Of a stretch of DNA of 64,000 nucleotides, positions 8,559-17,173 are shown in pieces (the first letter of the stretch is position 1; every line of letters starts with the position of its first letter). The DNA lies in NCBI RefSeq assembly GCF_025629245.1, contig NZ_JANZXN010000015.1, positions 1-64,000 of the forward strand, in the 5' to 3' direction. The DNA is from Natronobiforma cellulositropha. GTDB lineage: Archaea; Halobacteriota; Halobacteria; Halobacteriales; Natrialbaceae. The notes beneath the pieces are model-generated. The model saw nothing but the letters and a program-made list of their open reading frames with translations, was not told where the DNA came from and made no database searches. The translations under genes and the position numbers were made by a program.

Positions 8559-9653
8559 ATGAGCGAGAGTGTATCGTTCGACTCGATCAGAGAGGGACTG
8601 CGCAGTGACGACTTCGACGACCAGCAGGAAGCGCTCTACGAGCTGTTCGAGGCGGCGACGGAGGCGGAAGACTGGAGCCAGTTCGAGCCGCTGGTCGAGG
8701 ACCTCGAGAGCGTCCTCGACGCCGACCCGTACGTACGAGAGGGGGCGATCAACGCGCTGTACCGCCTCGACGTCCTCTCCGTCGACCACGTCCAGCGCCT
8801 CGACGAGATCGTCCAGGGCGACGACTCACGGCTCGGCTTTCGCACCGTCGACGTACTCTTCGAGCGTTCGAAACAGGAGCCCGAAGCGGTCGTCCCTATC
8901 GCCTCGTCGATGATCGACTTCCTGGTCATCCGCGACTGGCTGGCCGAAGACGCCAGCGACGAGACGCCGGGGTCGGAACTGCGCGAGGAAGACGGCGTCG
9001 AGATCGTCGAACACAGTTCGCCGCGCGGGAAGCAACTCCACGCCGCCCGCCGGTTCAAAGCCGACACGCTGCTCTCGACGGTCGCCGAACGCGAGCCAGC
9101 CGCACTCGTCCCGAAGATCGACGAGTTCGTCGCTACCGCCGGCCGTGACGACTACGACGACCTCCGGTCGCGCATCCTCGAGACAGCGACACTCGTCGCG
9201 GAGACACACGCCGAGGAGTGTGAAGCCGCCATAGAGCCTGCGGCTGACGTCGTCGCCACCACGGAGAACGCGAAGATCCGAACCAAGGCGACCTACCTCC
9301 TCGCGATGGTCGCCGAGGCCCACCTCGAGACCGTCGCCGAGACCGTCGAACCCCACCTCGAGACGCTCTTCGAGATGCTCGAGTCGGTCTACTCCGACGA
9401 GCAGAACGCCGCGATCAGCCTCCTCTCGTACGTCGCCGAAGTGCGCCCCGAGGAGGTCGACGCCGCCAGAGACCAGATCGTCACCTTACTCGACCACCAC
9501 ATCGAAGGGGTCCGCGGGAGTGCGATCTGGACGCTCGAGTACATCGGTGACGAGTCGGTCGTCGCCGATCTGGATGCCGTCGCCGAGAGCGACCCGAACG
9601 AGGACATTCGCGACCTCGCGGCGGAGGCGAGCGCCTCGCTCACTGCCGACTGA
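8559..9653 (+). CDS. HEAT-repeat protein, paralog 2
   Basis: The protein has 364 residues with the same layout as the gene before it. It opens FDSIREGLRSDDFDD, matching EAIRDGLRSDDIEK of paralog 1, and ends in the shared repeats LLSYVAEV and RGSAIWTLEYIGDES. The middle, around residues 130-160, differs most (a charged insert EEDGVEIVEHSSPRG against an Asp-rich stretch in paralog 1). The role is unknown; HEAT proteins usually bind other proteins. It is convergent with the DNA ligase gene, with only 7 bases between the stops. Confidence 0.82.
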   Translation: MSESVSFDSIREGLRSDDFDDQQEALYELFEAATEAEDWSQFEPLVEDLESVLDADPYVREGAINALYRLDVLSVDHVQRLDEIVQGDDSRLGFRTVDVLFERSKQEPEAVVPIASSMIDFLVIRDWLAEDASDETPGSELREEDGVEIVEHSSPRGKQLHAARRFKADTLLSTVAEREPAALVPKIDEFVATAGRDDYDDLRSRILETATLVAETHAEECEAAIEPAADVVATTENAKIRTKATYLLAMVAEAHLETVAETVEPHLETLFEMLESVYSDEQNAAISLLSYVAEVRPEEVDAARDQIVTLLDHHIEGVRGSAIWTLEYIGDESVVADLDAVAESDPNEDIRDLAAEASASLTAD

Positions 9654-9660
9654 CCGCCGA

Positions 9661-11331
9661 CTACGAGGCGTCGAACAGGCGCTCGAGACGCTCGAGGCAG
9701 TCACTATCTTCCGGATCCTTGTCGCTCCGCACGCCGACGAACCGTGGGAACCTGAGCGCGTATCCGGAGGTGTACGTCGGTGAGACCTGAATCTCTTCGT
9801 AGCCGACTTCGAAGACGACCGCCGGCTCGAGCGTCACCGTCTGCCCGTCCTGGGCCCGTACGTGTGGCTCGAGCAGGTCCGTGAGATCGGCGAGCGTCTC
9901 GTCTGTGATGCCGGTCGCGACCTTGCCGACCGTCTCGTAGCCGTCGTCGGTGCGCACCGAGAGTTCGAACGTGCCGAGGAACGTCGCCCGCCGCCCTTCG
10001 CCCCACTCCGCCCCGGTGACGACGAGGTCGAGCGTCTCGACGTCGGGTTTGTGTTTTCGCCAGTGTCTCCCGCGCCGCCCCGGCGAGTACGTCGAGTTCG
10101 GATCTTTCAGCATGATGCCCTCGTGGCCCGCCTCGAGTGCGGCGGCATCGATCGACTCGATTTCGTCGGGGTCGTCGCTCAGGACGAGCGCCGAGACCCC
10201 CTCGGGCGGCTGGTCCTCGTGGTCGCGAAGGAGCGACTCGAGTCGTGCGTGGCGCTCGGTGAGCGGCGCTTCGAGGAGGTCCTCGCCGTCGGCGTGCAGA
10301 CAGTCGAAGAAGACCGGCGAGACGGGGACCGCTGTGCGCGCCGCCTCGACGTCGTGCTTGCGCCGGAACCGACGCAACACCGCCTGGAACGGGAGCGGAT
10401 CGCCCGCCTCGTCGACGGCGACCACCTCGCCGTCGAGGATCGCCGGCCGCTCGAGGTGTGCCTCGGCGAACTCGACGACTTCGGGGAGGGCAGCCGTCAC
10501 GTCCTCCATGTTCCGCGAGAACACCCACGCCCGCTCGCCGTCGTAGTGGAGCGCGATTCTGGCCCCGTCGTACTTCCACTCGACGGCCGTACGCTCCCAG
10601 TCTGTGAGCGCGTCGGTGACGGTGCCCGTCTGGGCGAGCATCGCCTGTACCGGCCGGCCGACCGAGAGCGTCATCGACTCGAGACCCTCGAGACCCGACT
10701 CGCGGGAGACGGCGGCGACGCGCCCGTAGTCGTTCGAGACCTGTAGCGCGCGCTCGACCTCGTCGGTGGGTACGTCGAACGCCTCACCGATGGCGTCTCT
10801 GACGGTTCCCTCGCCGACGCCGATGCGCATCTCAGAGAGGACGAGTCGGGCCAGATAGCGCGCCTCGTCGCTCGAACAGCGGTTGAACAGCGAGAACAGC
10901 AGGTCGATTTTTCGGTCCTGGCTGCCGTCGCCGTCGGTCTCGGCCAGGTCGGCCAGCGTCTCGGAGACCGCACTGACGGTCAACTCGTCGGGTCCGCCGC
11001 CGGTGAACGCGCCGAGTCCCTGCTGGCCGCCGAACTCGTAGCCCGCGGCGACGGCACCGATCTCGCCGACGCTCGCCAGCGTCTCTTCGACGTCGGCCGC
11101 GCTCACGTTCTGGCCCGCCGCCCGCGCGATCGCTTCGTAACACGTCCGCGGACCCACGTCGAGCGTGGTCGACTCCCAGGCCGGAAACACCCGCCCCTGG
11201 ACGAACCGGGCGAGGACTTCGAGGTCGTCGCCGCCCTCGCGAAACAGGTCGGTGACGAGCGCCGTCACCTCGAGGTCTGCGCTCTCGGCTTCGATCTCCT
11301 TCGCGCGCGTTGCGAACTCGGCGAACTCCAT
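9661..11331 (-). CDS. lig: ATP-dependent DNA ligase
   Basis: The protein has 556 residues, the normal length for the archaeal replicative ligase that seals Okazaki fragments. Residues 1-220 form the DNA-binding domain. The adenylation domain has the motif I Lys at K253 (EWKYDGARIA), motif III (VFSRNMED), motif IV (EGIMLKD) and motif V (HWRKHKPDVETLDLVV). An OB-fold domain follows. The start at 11331 matches the family N terminus. A TTAA-containing TATA-like site lies about 23-32 bases upstream on the minus strand. Confidence 0.97.
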   Translation of the reverse strand: MEFAEFATRAKEIEAESADLEVTALVTDLFREGGDDLEVLARFVQGRVFPAWESTTLDVGPRTCYEAIARAAGQNVSAADVEETLASVGEIGAVAAGYEFGGQQGLGAFTGGGPDELTVSAVSETLADLAETDGDGSQDRKIDLLFSLFNRCSSDEARYLARLVLSEMRIGVGEGTVRDAIGEAFDVPTDEVERALQVSNDYGRVAAVSRESGLEGLESMTLSVGRPVQAMLAQTGTVTDALTDWERTAVEWKYDGARIALHYDGERAWVFSRNMEDVTAALPEVVEFAEAHLERPAILDGEVVAVDEAGDPLPFQAVLRRFRRKHDVEAARTAVPVSPVFFDCLHADGEDLLEAPLTERHARLESLLRDHEDQPPEGVSALVLSDDPDEIESIDAAALEAGHEGIMLKDPNSTYSPGRRGRHWRKHKPDVETLDLVVTGAEWGEGRRATFLGTFELSVRTDDGYETVGKVATGITDETLADLTDLLEPHVRAQDGQTVTLEPAVVFEVGYEEIQVSPTYTSGYALRFPRFVGVRSDKDPEDSDCLERLERLFDAS

Positions 11332-11358
11332 CGGCCTGGGGTAGGCGGCCGCCGGTGG

Positions 11359-11754
11359 TTAAGCGTGTGGACTCTCGCCGCTGATGGTCGCCACGTCGTT
11401 CTCGATCTCGTCGACGCCGAGGGTCGTGATCCGGTAGTAGGTGATCCGGCCGTCCGCGCCGTCGGGCGTCGGCGCTTTCGCGAGCAGGTTCGCCTCGAGC
11501 AGCGCCCGCAGGTGGTGGTGGAGACCGTTCGCGTCGAGACCGGTCGCCGAGACGAGTTGCGTCCGTGGCAGACGCTCGCGTTCGTAGAGGAGGTAGAGAA
11601 TACTGTAGCGAACCGGGTCCGCGAGCGCTTTCTTCCGCTGGACGTGTGCCTCGAGCGAGTCGACCGTCTCACCGAAGAGCCGTTGGTCGACGTAGCGCTC
11701 GAGCGCGCCGTCCTCGGCGTCCGACGGGATCGTGGGTGGGGTTTCTGCGGCCAT
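11359..11754 (-). CDS. ArsR-like winged-helix regulator
   Basis: The protein has 131 residues. A winged helix is visible in LADPVRYSILYLLYERERLPRTQL followed by GLDANGLHHHLRALLEANLL, a form typical of ArsR/SmtB-like archaeal regulators. No metal-binding Cys cluster is seen, so it is probably not a metal sensor of the classic type. The start at 11754 (MAAETPP) is one of two possible; an ATG 30 bases upstream is also in frame. It lies 28 bases upstream of the ligase gene on the same strand and is divergent from the gene at 11870. Confidence 0.75.
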   Translation of the reverse strand: MAAETPPTIPSDAEDGALERYVDQRLFGETVDSLEAHVQRKKALADPVRYSILYLLYERERLPRTQLVSATGLDANGLHHHLRALLEANLLAKAPTPDGADGRITYYRITTLGVDEIENDVATISGESPHA

Positions 11755-11869
11755 CTCGAGTCGAGGTTCGCGCGCCAGCCACATTAGCGTAGTGGTTCTT
11801 AACTTAATTCGCGTACCACTCACGCGACCAGCGGAACACGTATGTATCGGCTGTGAATCACTGAATACA

Positions 11870-12601
11870 ATGACCGATCGCCGCTTCGGACTCGAGTACA
11901 ACGGCCGCCCCATCTTCGAGTACGTCGAAGCGAACGCCCCCTCGCCACCCGCGCTGTCGGCGACCGACGACGTTTTCGTCTACGTGATGGGACCGTACAC
12001 GGCGTTCGACGCGAGTTACGCCTACGAGGATGCCGACGAACTCGACTCGCCCTTTTTCGCCGATCCGTTGTTCGACCCGGACCGGCACGTCACCGAGGAT
12101 GGCCGGGGTGACTACCGGCTGGCGCTCGAGGAGTTCTGCGCCGACCTCCGGGCGGCACTCGGCGTTCGGGCGTTCGTCGCGACCGACGTCGGGATTCCCA
12201 CGAAGCGCCAGGTCGACCGGGAGGGACTCGACGAACCGGGGATGACGCCGCTCGACCAGTCCGTCGAGTTCGCGGCGGTCAGCGACGCCGTCCTGTTCGT
12301 CTTCACCGCTGCTGGGCTGACCACCGGCGTCGGCAGCGAAGTCGGCGCGGTCCTCGGCGAGTTCAACCTCCGGTGGAACGACCCGGCGGACGAGCGCAAA
12401 CCGCGCGAACGGCTTCGACTGTTCGTCGGCCCGAGTTTCTCGAGCGCCAGCATCGGTGAGATTACGCCCGCCTACGGCGTCGACTGCATCGAGTTCGACT
12501 CCCGCACAGACCTACACAGAAAGAGTCAGCAGTTTCTCGTCAACGTCGAACGCGGGACGCGGCGCCACGGCTGGCCGGTCTACGATCCGCCAGAAGGGTG
12601 A
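11870..12601 (+). CDS. Nucleoside-deoxyribosyltransferase-like haloarchaeal protein, unknown function
   Basis: The protein has 243 residues. I do not recognise a named family. The layout resembles the nucleoside 2-deoxyribosyltransferase/TIR-like fold: a strand ending in GPYT (41-44), FVATDVG, then SDAVLFVFTAAG with D139, followed by GVGSEVGAVLGE with E157 where those enzymes carry the catalytic Glu. The protein at 16359-17159 shows the same order of features, though the two are distant. A nucleotide, nucleoside or NAD-related substrate is possible but not shown. The ATG at 11870 gives a protein beginning MTDRRFG; an open frame runs upstream through the promoter region and is not used. Confidence 0.6.
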   Translation: MTDRRFGLEYNGRPIFEYVEANAPSPPALSATDDVFVYVMGPYTAFDASYAYEDADELDSPFFADPLFDPDRHVTEDGRGDYRLALEEFCADLRAALGVRAFVATDVGIPTKRQVDREGLDEPGMTPLDQSVEFAAVSDAVLFVFTAAGLTTGVGSEVGAVLGEFNLRWNDPADERKPRERLRLFVGPSFSSASIGEITPAYGVDCIEFDSRTDLHRKSQQFLVNVERGTRRHGWPVYDPPEG

Positions 12602-12609
12602 CTTCCGCT

Positions 12610-12795
12610 TCAGTTCAGCACCGACGAGAGCAGCAGGTAGGCGACGTAGAGGAGGATCCCGAGGACGAGGACGCCGACGATCATCTGGAGCATCCAGGTG
12701 ACGATGCCGAAGACGATGGCGACCACCTCGAGGATCACCCAGAGTGCAACGAGTGCGAGCACGGCCAGTCCCCCGAGTCGGACGAGTGAGTCCAT
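12610..12795 (-). CDS. Small two-helix membrane protein
   Basis: The protein has 61 residues. Two hydrophobic segments (about 8-33 and 35-58) fill almost the entire sequence. No motif points to a function. It is convergent with the 11870 gene, 8 bases from its stop. Small membrane proteins of this type are common and often conserved in haloarchaea; the ATG, length and lack of rare features make it a credible gene. Confidence 0.6.
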   Translation of the reverse strand: MDSLVRLGGLAVLALVALWVILEVVAIVFGIVTWMLQMIVGVLVLGILLYVAYLLLSSVLN

Positions 12796-12875
12796 ACGTC
12801 GTCTTGACCTCTCGAGCTATTGAAGGTTTTCCTTCTCCGGTCCTCGCTCGAGACGGCCACCTGCGAGCGGGCGAC

Positions 12876-13229
12876 TCAGTCGCTCGGCATCGCCGGCCGG
12901 GCGCTCGAGGCGACGATCCGAGAGACGTAGGGCCGCAACGCGCCGTAGCGCTCGCCGGTGTCGACCAGGTTACGCTCGACGTCGTGAGTGAGCGCACCTG
13001 CGTCGGCGAGTTTTGGGATGTGGATGTGGTAGAGCCGACAGTAGGTGTCGACGACGGCGTCGTCTGGTAGTTCGGTGATCGGACGGCCGTGCGCTCGAGT
13101 GGCGACGCCTTTGCTCAGATCGTTCAGCGTCATCGGCCGCTCGTCGTCCAGCAGGATCGAGAGGACGAGTCGGCGGTGGTGGTCACGACACAACTCGAAC
13201 GCGACGGTTTGCAACGACTCCTCGCTCAT
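12876..13229 (-). CDS. Haloarchaeal winged-helix-like protein (DUF7344-like)
   Basis: The protein has 117 residues. The segment ELCRDHHRRLVLSILLDDERPMTLNDLSKGV followed by LYHIHIPKLADAG looks like the haloarchaeal helix-turn-helix domain often called DUF7344; the family name is from memory. A DNA-binding regulator is likely, its target unknown. The start at 13229 is preferred over an upstream Met because it begins MSEESLQ. A TATA-like ACTTTATAAGC at 13284-13294 lies 55-65 bases upstream on the minus strand, leaving a short leader. Confidence 0.7.
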   Translation of the reverse strand: MSEESLQTVAFELCRDHHRRLVLSILLDDERPMTLNDLSKGVATRAHGRPITELPDDAVVDTYCRLYHIHIPKLADAGALTHDVERNLVDTGERYGALRPYVSRIVASSARPAMPSD

Positions 13230-13314
13230 TGTACTCGTACTGAGGCGCTTCGCCCGCATAGCGCCGGGCCATGTATGTACAGTACTTTATAAGCACCTCG
13301 GACATCCGACCGGG

Positions 13315-13983
13315 TTACGGCCGGCGGTCGTCGGTCTCCGGCGAAGTGACCACGAGTGTGTGCGCGATCAACGAGTGAAAGCCCCGCTGGAGGCGCTGAG
13401 AGAGCGACTGCTGGCTAATCCCTAGCTCGGACGCGACGTCCGTCAGCGAGACCGACGGTGAGGTGAAGTACTCGCGTTTCCAGGCGGTGACCAGCGCGTC
13501 GTGTTGCTTGGGTGTGAGACCGTACTGGCTCCCCGTCTGCGGCCGTGCGAGTTCGTGAAACTGCGTCAGTCGGAACGGGATGTCGTTGTCCGCACAGTAG
13601 GTCCGGAACGCGTCGAAACGCTCGCGGTCGTCGAAGCGCATCTTCAGCTCCCACCAGTCGGACTGGCCGCTCGCCTCGAGAATCGTCGCCCCGACCTCCG
13701 CGTAGGCGTAGACGATGGTCTCGATGTTCTCGGTCCAGCTCGCCCGGTAGAGCGTCGCCTGCTCGAAGTCGTCGAGTCGGCGGCAGTCGCTGATCGATGG
13801 ATCGTCTCTCGCCGCGGTCTCGAACGCTCGCTGGTCTTCCCCCGCAACCCAGAAGTACGGCGTCAACACCTCGTCGGTGGCGACGACGCGCTCGATTTCG
13901 ACCGTCGTCTCCGGTACCTGTTGGAGCGTCTCGTACAGCGCGAACACCTCCGCTGGTACCTGAAACTCCCCGTAGAGGCTCAT
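13315..13983 (-). CDS. Bat-type HTH-10 transcriptional regulator
   Basis: The protein has 222 residues. The C terminus carries the HTH-10 domain known from the bacteriorhodopsin activator Bat: GLTPKQHDALVTAWKREYF, then SLTDVASELGISQQSLSQRL, the recognition helix. The N-terminal 150 residues form a sensor-like domain with no recognised ligand motif. Such proteins are abundant one-domain-plus-sensor regulators in haloarchaea. The start at 13983 (MSLYGEF) is chosen; the frame runs on for 14 more codons. It is divergent from the glutamate-cysteine-ligase-like gene. Confidence 0.8.
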   Translation of the reverse strand: MSLYGEFQVPAEVFALYETLQQVPETTVEIERVVATDEVLTPYFWVAGEDQRAFETAARDDPSISDCRRLDDFEQATLYRASWTENIETIVYAYAEVGATILEASGQSDWWELKMRFDDRERFDAFRTYCADNDIPFRLTQFHELARPQTGSQYGLTPKQHDALVTAWKREYFTSPSVSLTDVASELGISQQSLSQRLQRGFHSLIAHTLVVTSPETDDRRP

Positions 13984-14135
13984 GAGGTCCCGAAGCGAGC
14001 GGAGGTCAAAAGCGCCGCGGAACACCTGTGACCGTCCGACACACTCCCTCTCTGCCGATCGATGTGGCGGTGGCCCGCGACGGCTACGAGTGTCGGGGGT
14101 CTAAGTCCGTCCGCCGGTCACTGGCGGGTAGACAG

Positions 14136-15698
14136 ATGACTGGCGCGGACCTGAGCGACAGAATCGGAGCCGTCCTCGCGGTCGACACCGAGGCGAACAG
14201 ACGACGCGTCGCCGCCGATGCCGAGATCATCGAGCGCGAACTCGAGTCGGGCACCTTCGACAACCCGCAGGCGATCGTCGGCCTGGAGTACGAGTTCTAC
14301 GCGGTCGACACCGAGACTGCAGCCCTCCAGCGCGTCCCTCGTCGGCTCCTCGAGTTGATCGGCTTCGAGAAGGAACTCGGCCTGCACAACGCCGAGATGA
14401 CGACCAGTCCACAGCCGTTGAACGAACACGGCCTGCGTGCCCAGGAGGCGGAGGTCTGTGCCCGCTTGCAGGCGGCGCTCGAGGTCACCCGCATCGAGGG
14501 GATGCGCCTCGTCAGCGACGGCGCGTTCACTATCCCACCCGCCGGCGAGACGGCCACGCGCTACCTCACCGACAGCGTCGAGCGAACCGTCCCCGTCGAC
14601 GGCGACGAGCGCCCGGTCAGGCTCGCGACGAACATGAGCGACGCCGCGCGCTACCACGCGATGGCGAACACCGACACTGGCGTCGGGGCGAGGCTCGAAA
14701 TCGACGCGCCGAACGTCTCGCTCGCGGCCGACACCGTCATGCCCGAGAGCCTCATCACCTCGATTCAGCCCCACTACCAGGTCCCCCACGCAGAGGACCT
14801 CCCCGCCTACTTCACCTACGCGCTACGGGTCGCCGGACCGCTGCTCGCACTCGGCGTCAACGCTCCGTTCTTCCCACCGGACCTCTACGACGAGGGAGTC
14901 AGTGCCGACGAGGTCCTGGGGGAGGCGTGGATGGACCACCGAATCAGCATCTTCGAGGGCGTGCTCAACGCCTCCGGCGACGGCGACGGCAAAGTCCGCT
15001 TCCCGCGCGACCTCGAGTCGGTGAGCGAGGCAGTCGAGCGTATCGCCACCGACGACGACCTCGTCCCGATGCCCGCCGACTCCGGCGGCCGGTTCGACGA
15101 CGAGTTCGCTCACTTCCGGCGGAAACACGGCACCTACTGGCGCTGGGTTCGACCGGTCTTCGACGGTGCGACCCGCTCGGCGGCCAACGCCCGGATCGAG
15201 TTCCGCCCGCTCTCGGCCCAGCCAACCGTCCGCGATACCGTCGCCTTCCAGGCCGCACTCGCCGGACTCCTCGAGAGTCTGCCTCGCCTCTCACACCCCG
15301 TCGCCGACCTCCCGTGGGAGCGCGCCCGCGAGAACTTCTACGCAGCCGCCCGCGACGGTCTCGCGGCCGACCTCGCCTGGATCACGGGCGACGGCGCGGA
15401 GACGGACGACACCGACGCGCTCTACGACGACCTCCTCACCCACGCCGCCGAGGGTCTCTCGAGTCGCGGTTTCGGCGACGACGCGGTCGCGCGCTACCTC
15501 TACCCGCTCCGGCGACGGGTCAGACAGCGGACCACGCCAGCACGGTGGAAACACGGCCGGGCCACCGCCGCCCTCGACGAGGGGGCGACACTCGCGGACG
15601 CGATCACCGAGACCCAGCGCGCCTACGTCTCGCGGCAGGCCGAGACGCTGCTCGAGGGCAGTTTCGCCGACTGGCTCGAGACCGACGAGCCGGTGTGA
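14136..15698 (+). CDS. Glutamate-cysteine ligase-like (GCS2-type) enzyme
   Basis: The protein has 520 residues. GLEYEFYAVD near residue 48 looks like the metal-binding E-x-E of the glutamine-synthetase-like GCS2 fold, and LHNAEMTTSP, NARIEFRPLSAQPTVRD match other conserved blocks of that family. Haloarchaea use gamma-glutamylcysteine instead of glutathione, so this could make that thiol, but related enzymes of unknown substrate exist. The start at 14136 (MTGADLSD) is used because the preceding 36 codons lie in the divergent promoter region. Confidence 0.65.
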   Translation: MTGADLSDRIGAVLAVDTEANRRRVAADAEIIERELESGTFDNPQAIVGLEYEFYAVDTETAALQRVPRRLLELIGFEKELGLHNAEMTTSPQPLNEHGLRAQEAEVCARLQAALEVTRIEGMRLVSDGAFTIPPAGETATRYLTDSVERTVPVDGDERPVRLATNMSDAARYHAMANTDTGVGARLEIDAPNVSLAADTVMPESLITSIQPHYQVPHAEDLPAYFTYALRVAGPLLALGVNAPFFPPDLYDEGVSADEVLGEAWMDHRISIFEGVLNASGDGDGKVRFPRDLESVSEAVERIATDDDLVPMPADSGGRFDDEFAHFRRKHGTYWRWVRPVFDGATRSAANARIEFRPLSAQPTVRDTVAFQAALAGLLESLPRLSHPVADLPWERARENFYAAARDGLAADLAWITGDGAETDDTDALYDDLLTHAAEGLSSRGFGDDAVARYLYPLRRRVRQRTTPARWKHGRATAALDEGATLADAITETQRAYVSRQAETLLEGSFADWLETDEPV

Positions 15699-15749
15699 TG
15701 GGGCGTCGTCCCGCTGGACCGGCACGACGCGTGACCCGAATAGACCCTG

Positions 15750-15911
15750 CTACCGCAGGTCGCGCGCCTCGTTCTGGCTGAGATAACAGCCACAGGAGGC
15801 TTTAATCGTGAACGGACCGGTGGCGGTCATCCCGACCACCACGCTCTCACAGTGGGGACAGCGCGGCGGATTCCACTCCTCGCCACCCCACTGGCCGACG
15901 TCCTCGCTCAT
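15750..15911 (-). CDS. Small zinc-finger protein, 53 residues
   Basis: An ATG at 15911 reads to a TAG at 15750 and encodes 53 residues: CPHC (18-21) and CGC (40-42) give three or four Cys plus His as a likely zinc site, with Trp-rich N terminus (QWGGEEW). Codon use has the high third-position GC of neighbours. Small CPxCG-type zinc proteins are a well-known haloarchaeal group with regulatory roles. It is convergent with the 14136 gene and ends 52 bases from its stop. Confidence 0.7.
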   Translation of the reverse strand: MSEDVGQWGGEEWNPPRCPHCESVVVGMTATGPFTIKASCGCYLSQNEARDLR

Positions 15912-16029
15912 CGGTGTTCCTCCAGAGACGTCGCTCGAGTGACGGCGTTACCACTCCGTGAATCGTCGTTTCGCGGGCTGTACAGCGTGTTTGCGAGCCT
16001 TTTAAGGTCGCGTGGTTGGTACTGAGTCA

Positions 16030-16380
16030 TGGCTGCTTAACCCTCTCGGGTTGGAAGCCACGCCTCGGGTGCTGGTATCACCCGGGGCACGTTCTTCGAG
16101 CGTGCCCCAACCGGTGTGCGGCGGGCGCAGCTTCCACGGGTGAGTTTCACGAAGAGATACATATAATTTCTGGAAATGGGTGCTGGCAATGTGGCCGAAC
16201 GCGAGTTCGACACGGAACCCGATCGAAAAACCGCCGGGTGCGGAGTTCGAACCGGCTGAACCACGGGTCGACGGTCGACTGGCCACCCCAGTACTCCGCT
16301 ACGCGGCGGCCGATATCCCGAGGCAGTTCACACGAATGCAAGGAGGAAGCCCACGAGTTCACTCGTGGGAGGAATCCGAC
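16030..16380 (+). mobile_element. Non-autonomous IS200/IS605-like element (MITE)
   Basis: The stretch holds no gene but is rich in stem-loops: AACCC-TCTC-GGGTT (16039-16052), CGGGTG-7 bases-CACCCG (16066-16084), GGGGCACG-9 bases-CGTGCCCC (16084-16108), and at the right end CCCACGAG-TTCA-CTCGTGGG (16350-16369). The right-end hairpin has the same TTCA loop and GGAAxCCC...GGGAGGA frame as the complete TnpB element's right end (49521-49548), with a different but paired stem. This fits a PATE/MITE moved by a Y1 transposase supplied elsewhere. Boundaries are approximate; no direct repeats are expected in this family. Confidence 0.55.
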
Positions 16381-17159
16381 TGTTGTTCCCAGCCTGGTCT
16401 GGGGGACCCTGGAAGCTCGTCCGTCGAGTCGAGTAACTCCTCCTCAGTTGTCCAGGGATAACACCGGCCGTGGAGTTCGAAGAGGCGAAAGTCGTTCAAG
16501 TGAACCCAGCTGTACGACGGAACGTCGATTTGTTGGTCCGCTAGTTCGCTAATCACAGCGTCGACAGTGATATCGATACCAGCGTGTTCTGCACGGTCGA
16601 CGAGCGCCTCGAGCGCGACAGTTTTCGTCTCCTCGTCGATGTCTGTGGCAGCGATGATCTGTGCTCCTGCAGCGAGCACGTCACGCTCAGTAGTGAGATT
16701 CCCCTCTCTCTCCCAGTGGTAGGCACGAGGGAAGGCGTACGCTTTCTCGAAGTACTCAGTTTCACCGAGTTTGCCGAGTTCGTTGACCTCGCCGCCTGCA
16801 TCCTGTTCGAAGATGGCGGCGACGTAATCACAGAGGGTTGCCATGATGTGGAATTTTACGCGGAATTCGGGGAGGCGCGAAATGTTGATGTCGGCGAGAT
16901 CGCCGATGAGAAACGCGTACGTTCCATAGCGGCGGTTTAATCGATCGCTGACCGCCCGTACGCGTCGGAGATACGGATCACGATAGCTTCCGAGGACGAG
17001 ATAGGCAGTCTGGTCGCGGTCGTAGATTGCTGGCGTCTCACTGTTTGCCCACGACAGAATCTGGGTCGCTTCGGTGGATCCGACATCGAGACCGCGTAAC
17101 GCCCGCTGCACGGTAGCCATGATCTCGCCTGCGTTTGGCGGAACGGATGGGCCACTCAT
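16359..17159 (-). CDS. Nucleoside-deoxyribosyltransferase-like protein, C terminus overwritten by IS end
   Basis: The protein has 266 residues and no name I recognise. LVLGSYRD (54-61), FLIGDLAD (83-90), LCDYVAAIFEQDAGGEVNELG (110-129, with D111 and E127) follow the order of the nucleoside deoxyribosyltransferase-like fold, as in the 11870 gene. The last codons (S-H-E-stop) read through the right-end hairpin of the element at 16030-16380, so the original C terminus has been replaced. An ATG 39 bases upstream is an alternative start. It diverges from a regulator at 17275, and the 115 bases between them hold three evenly spaced palindromes. Base composition is less GC-rich than neighbours, a hint of transfer. 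Confidence 0.6.
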   Translation of the reverse strand: MSGPSVPPNAGEIMATVQRALRGLDVGSTEATQILSWANSETPAIYDRDQTAYLVLGSYRDPYLRRVRAVSDRLNRRYGTYAFLIGDLADINISRLPEFRVKFHIMATLCDYVAAIFEQDAGGEVNELGKLGETEYFEKAYAFPRAYHWEREGNLTTERDVLAAGAQIIAATDIDEETKTVALEALVDRAEHAGIDITVDAVISELADQQIDVPSYSWVHLNDFRLFELHGRCYPWTTEEELLDSTDELPGSPRPGWEQQSDSSHE

Positions 17160-17173
17160 ACCGTCGTACACAA

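Noticed and set aside
16236-16262. GTTCGAACC-like T-loop, possible tRNA
   Set aside because: No D arm, anticodon stem or acceptor pairing can be formed around it.
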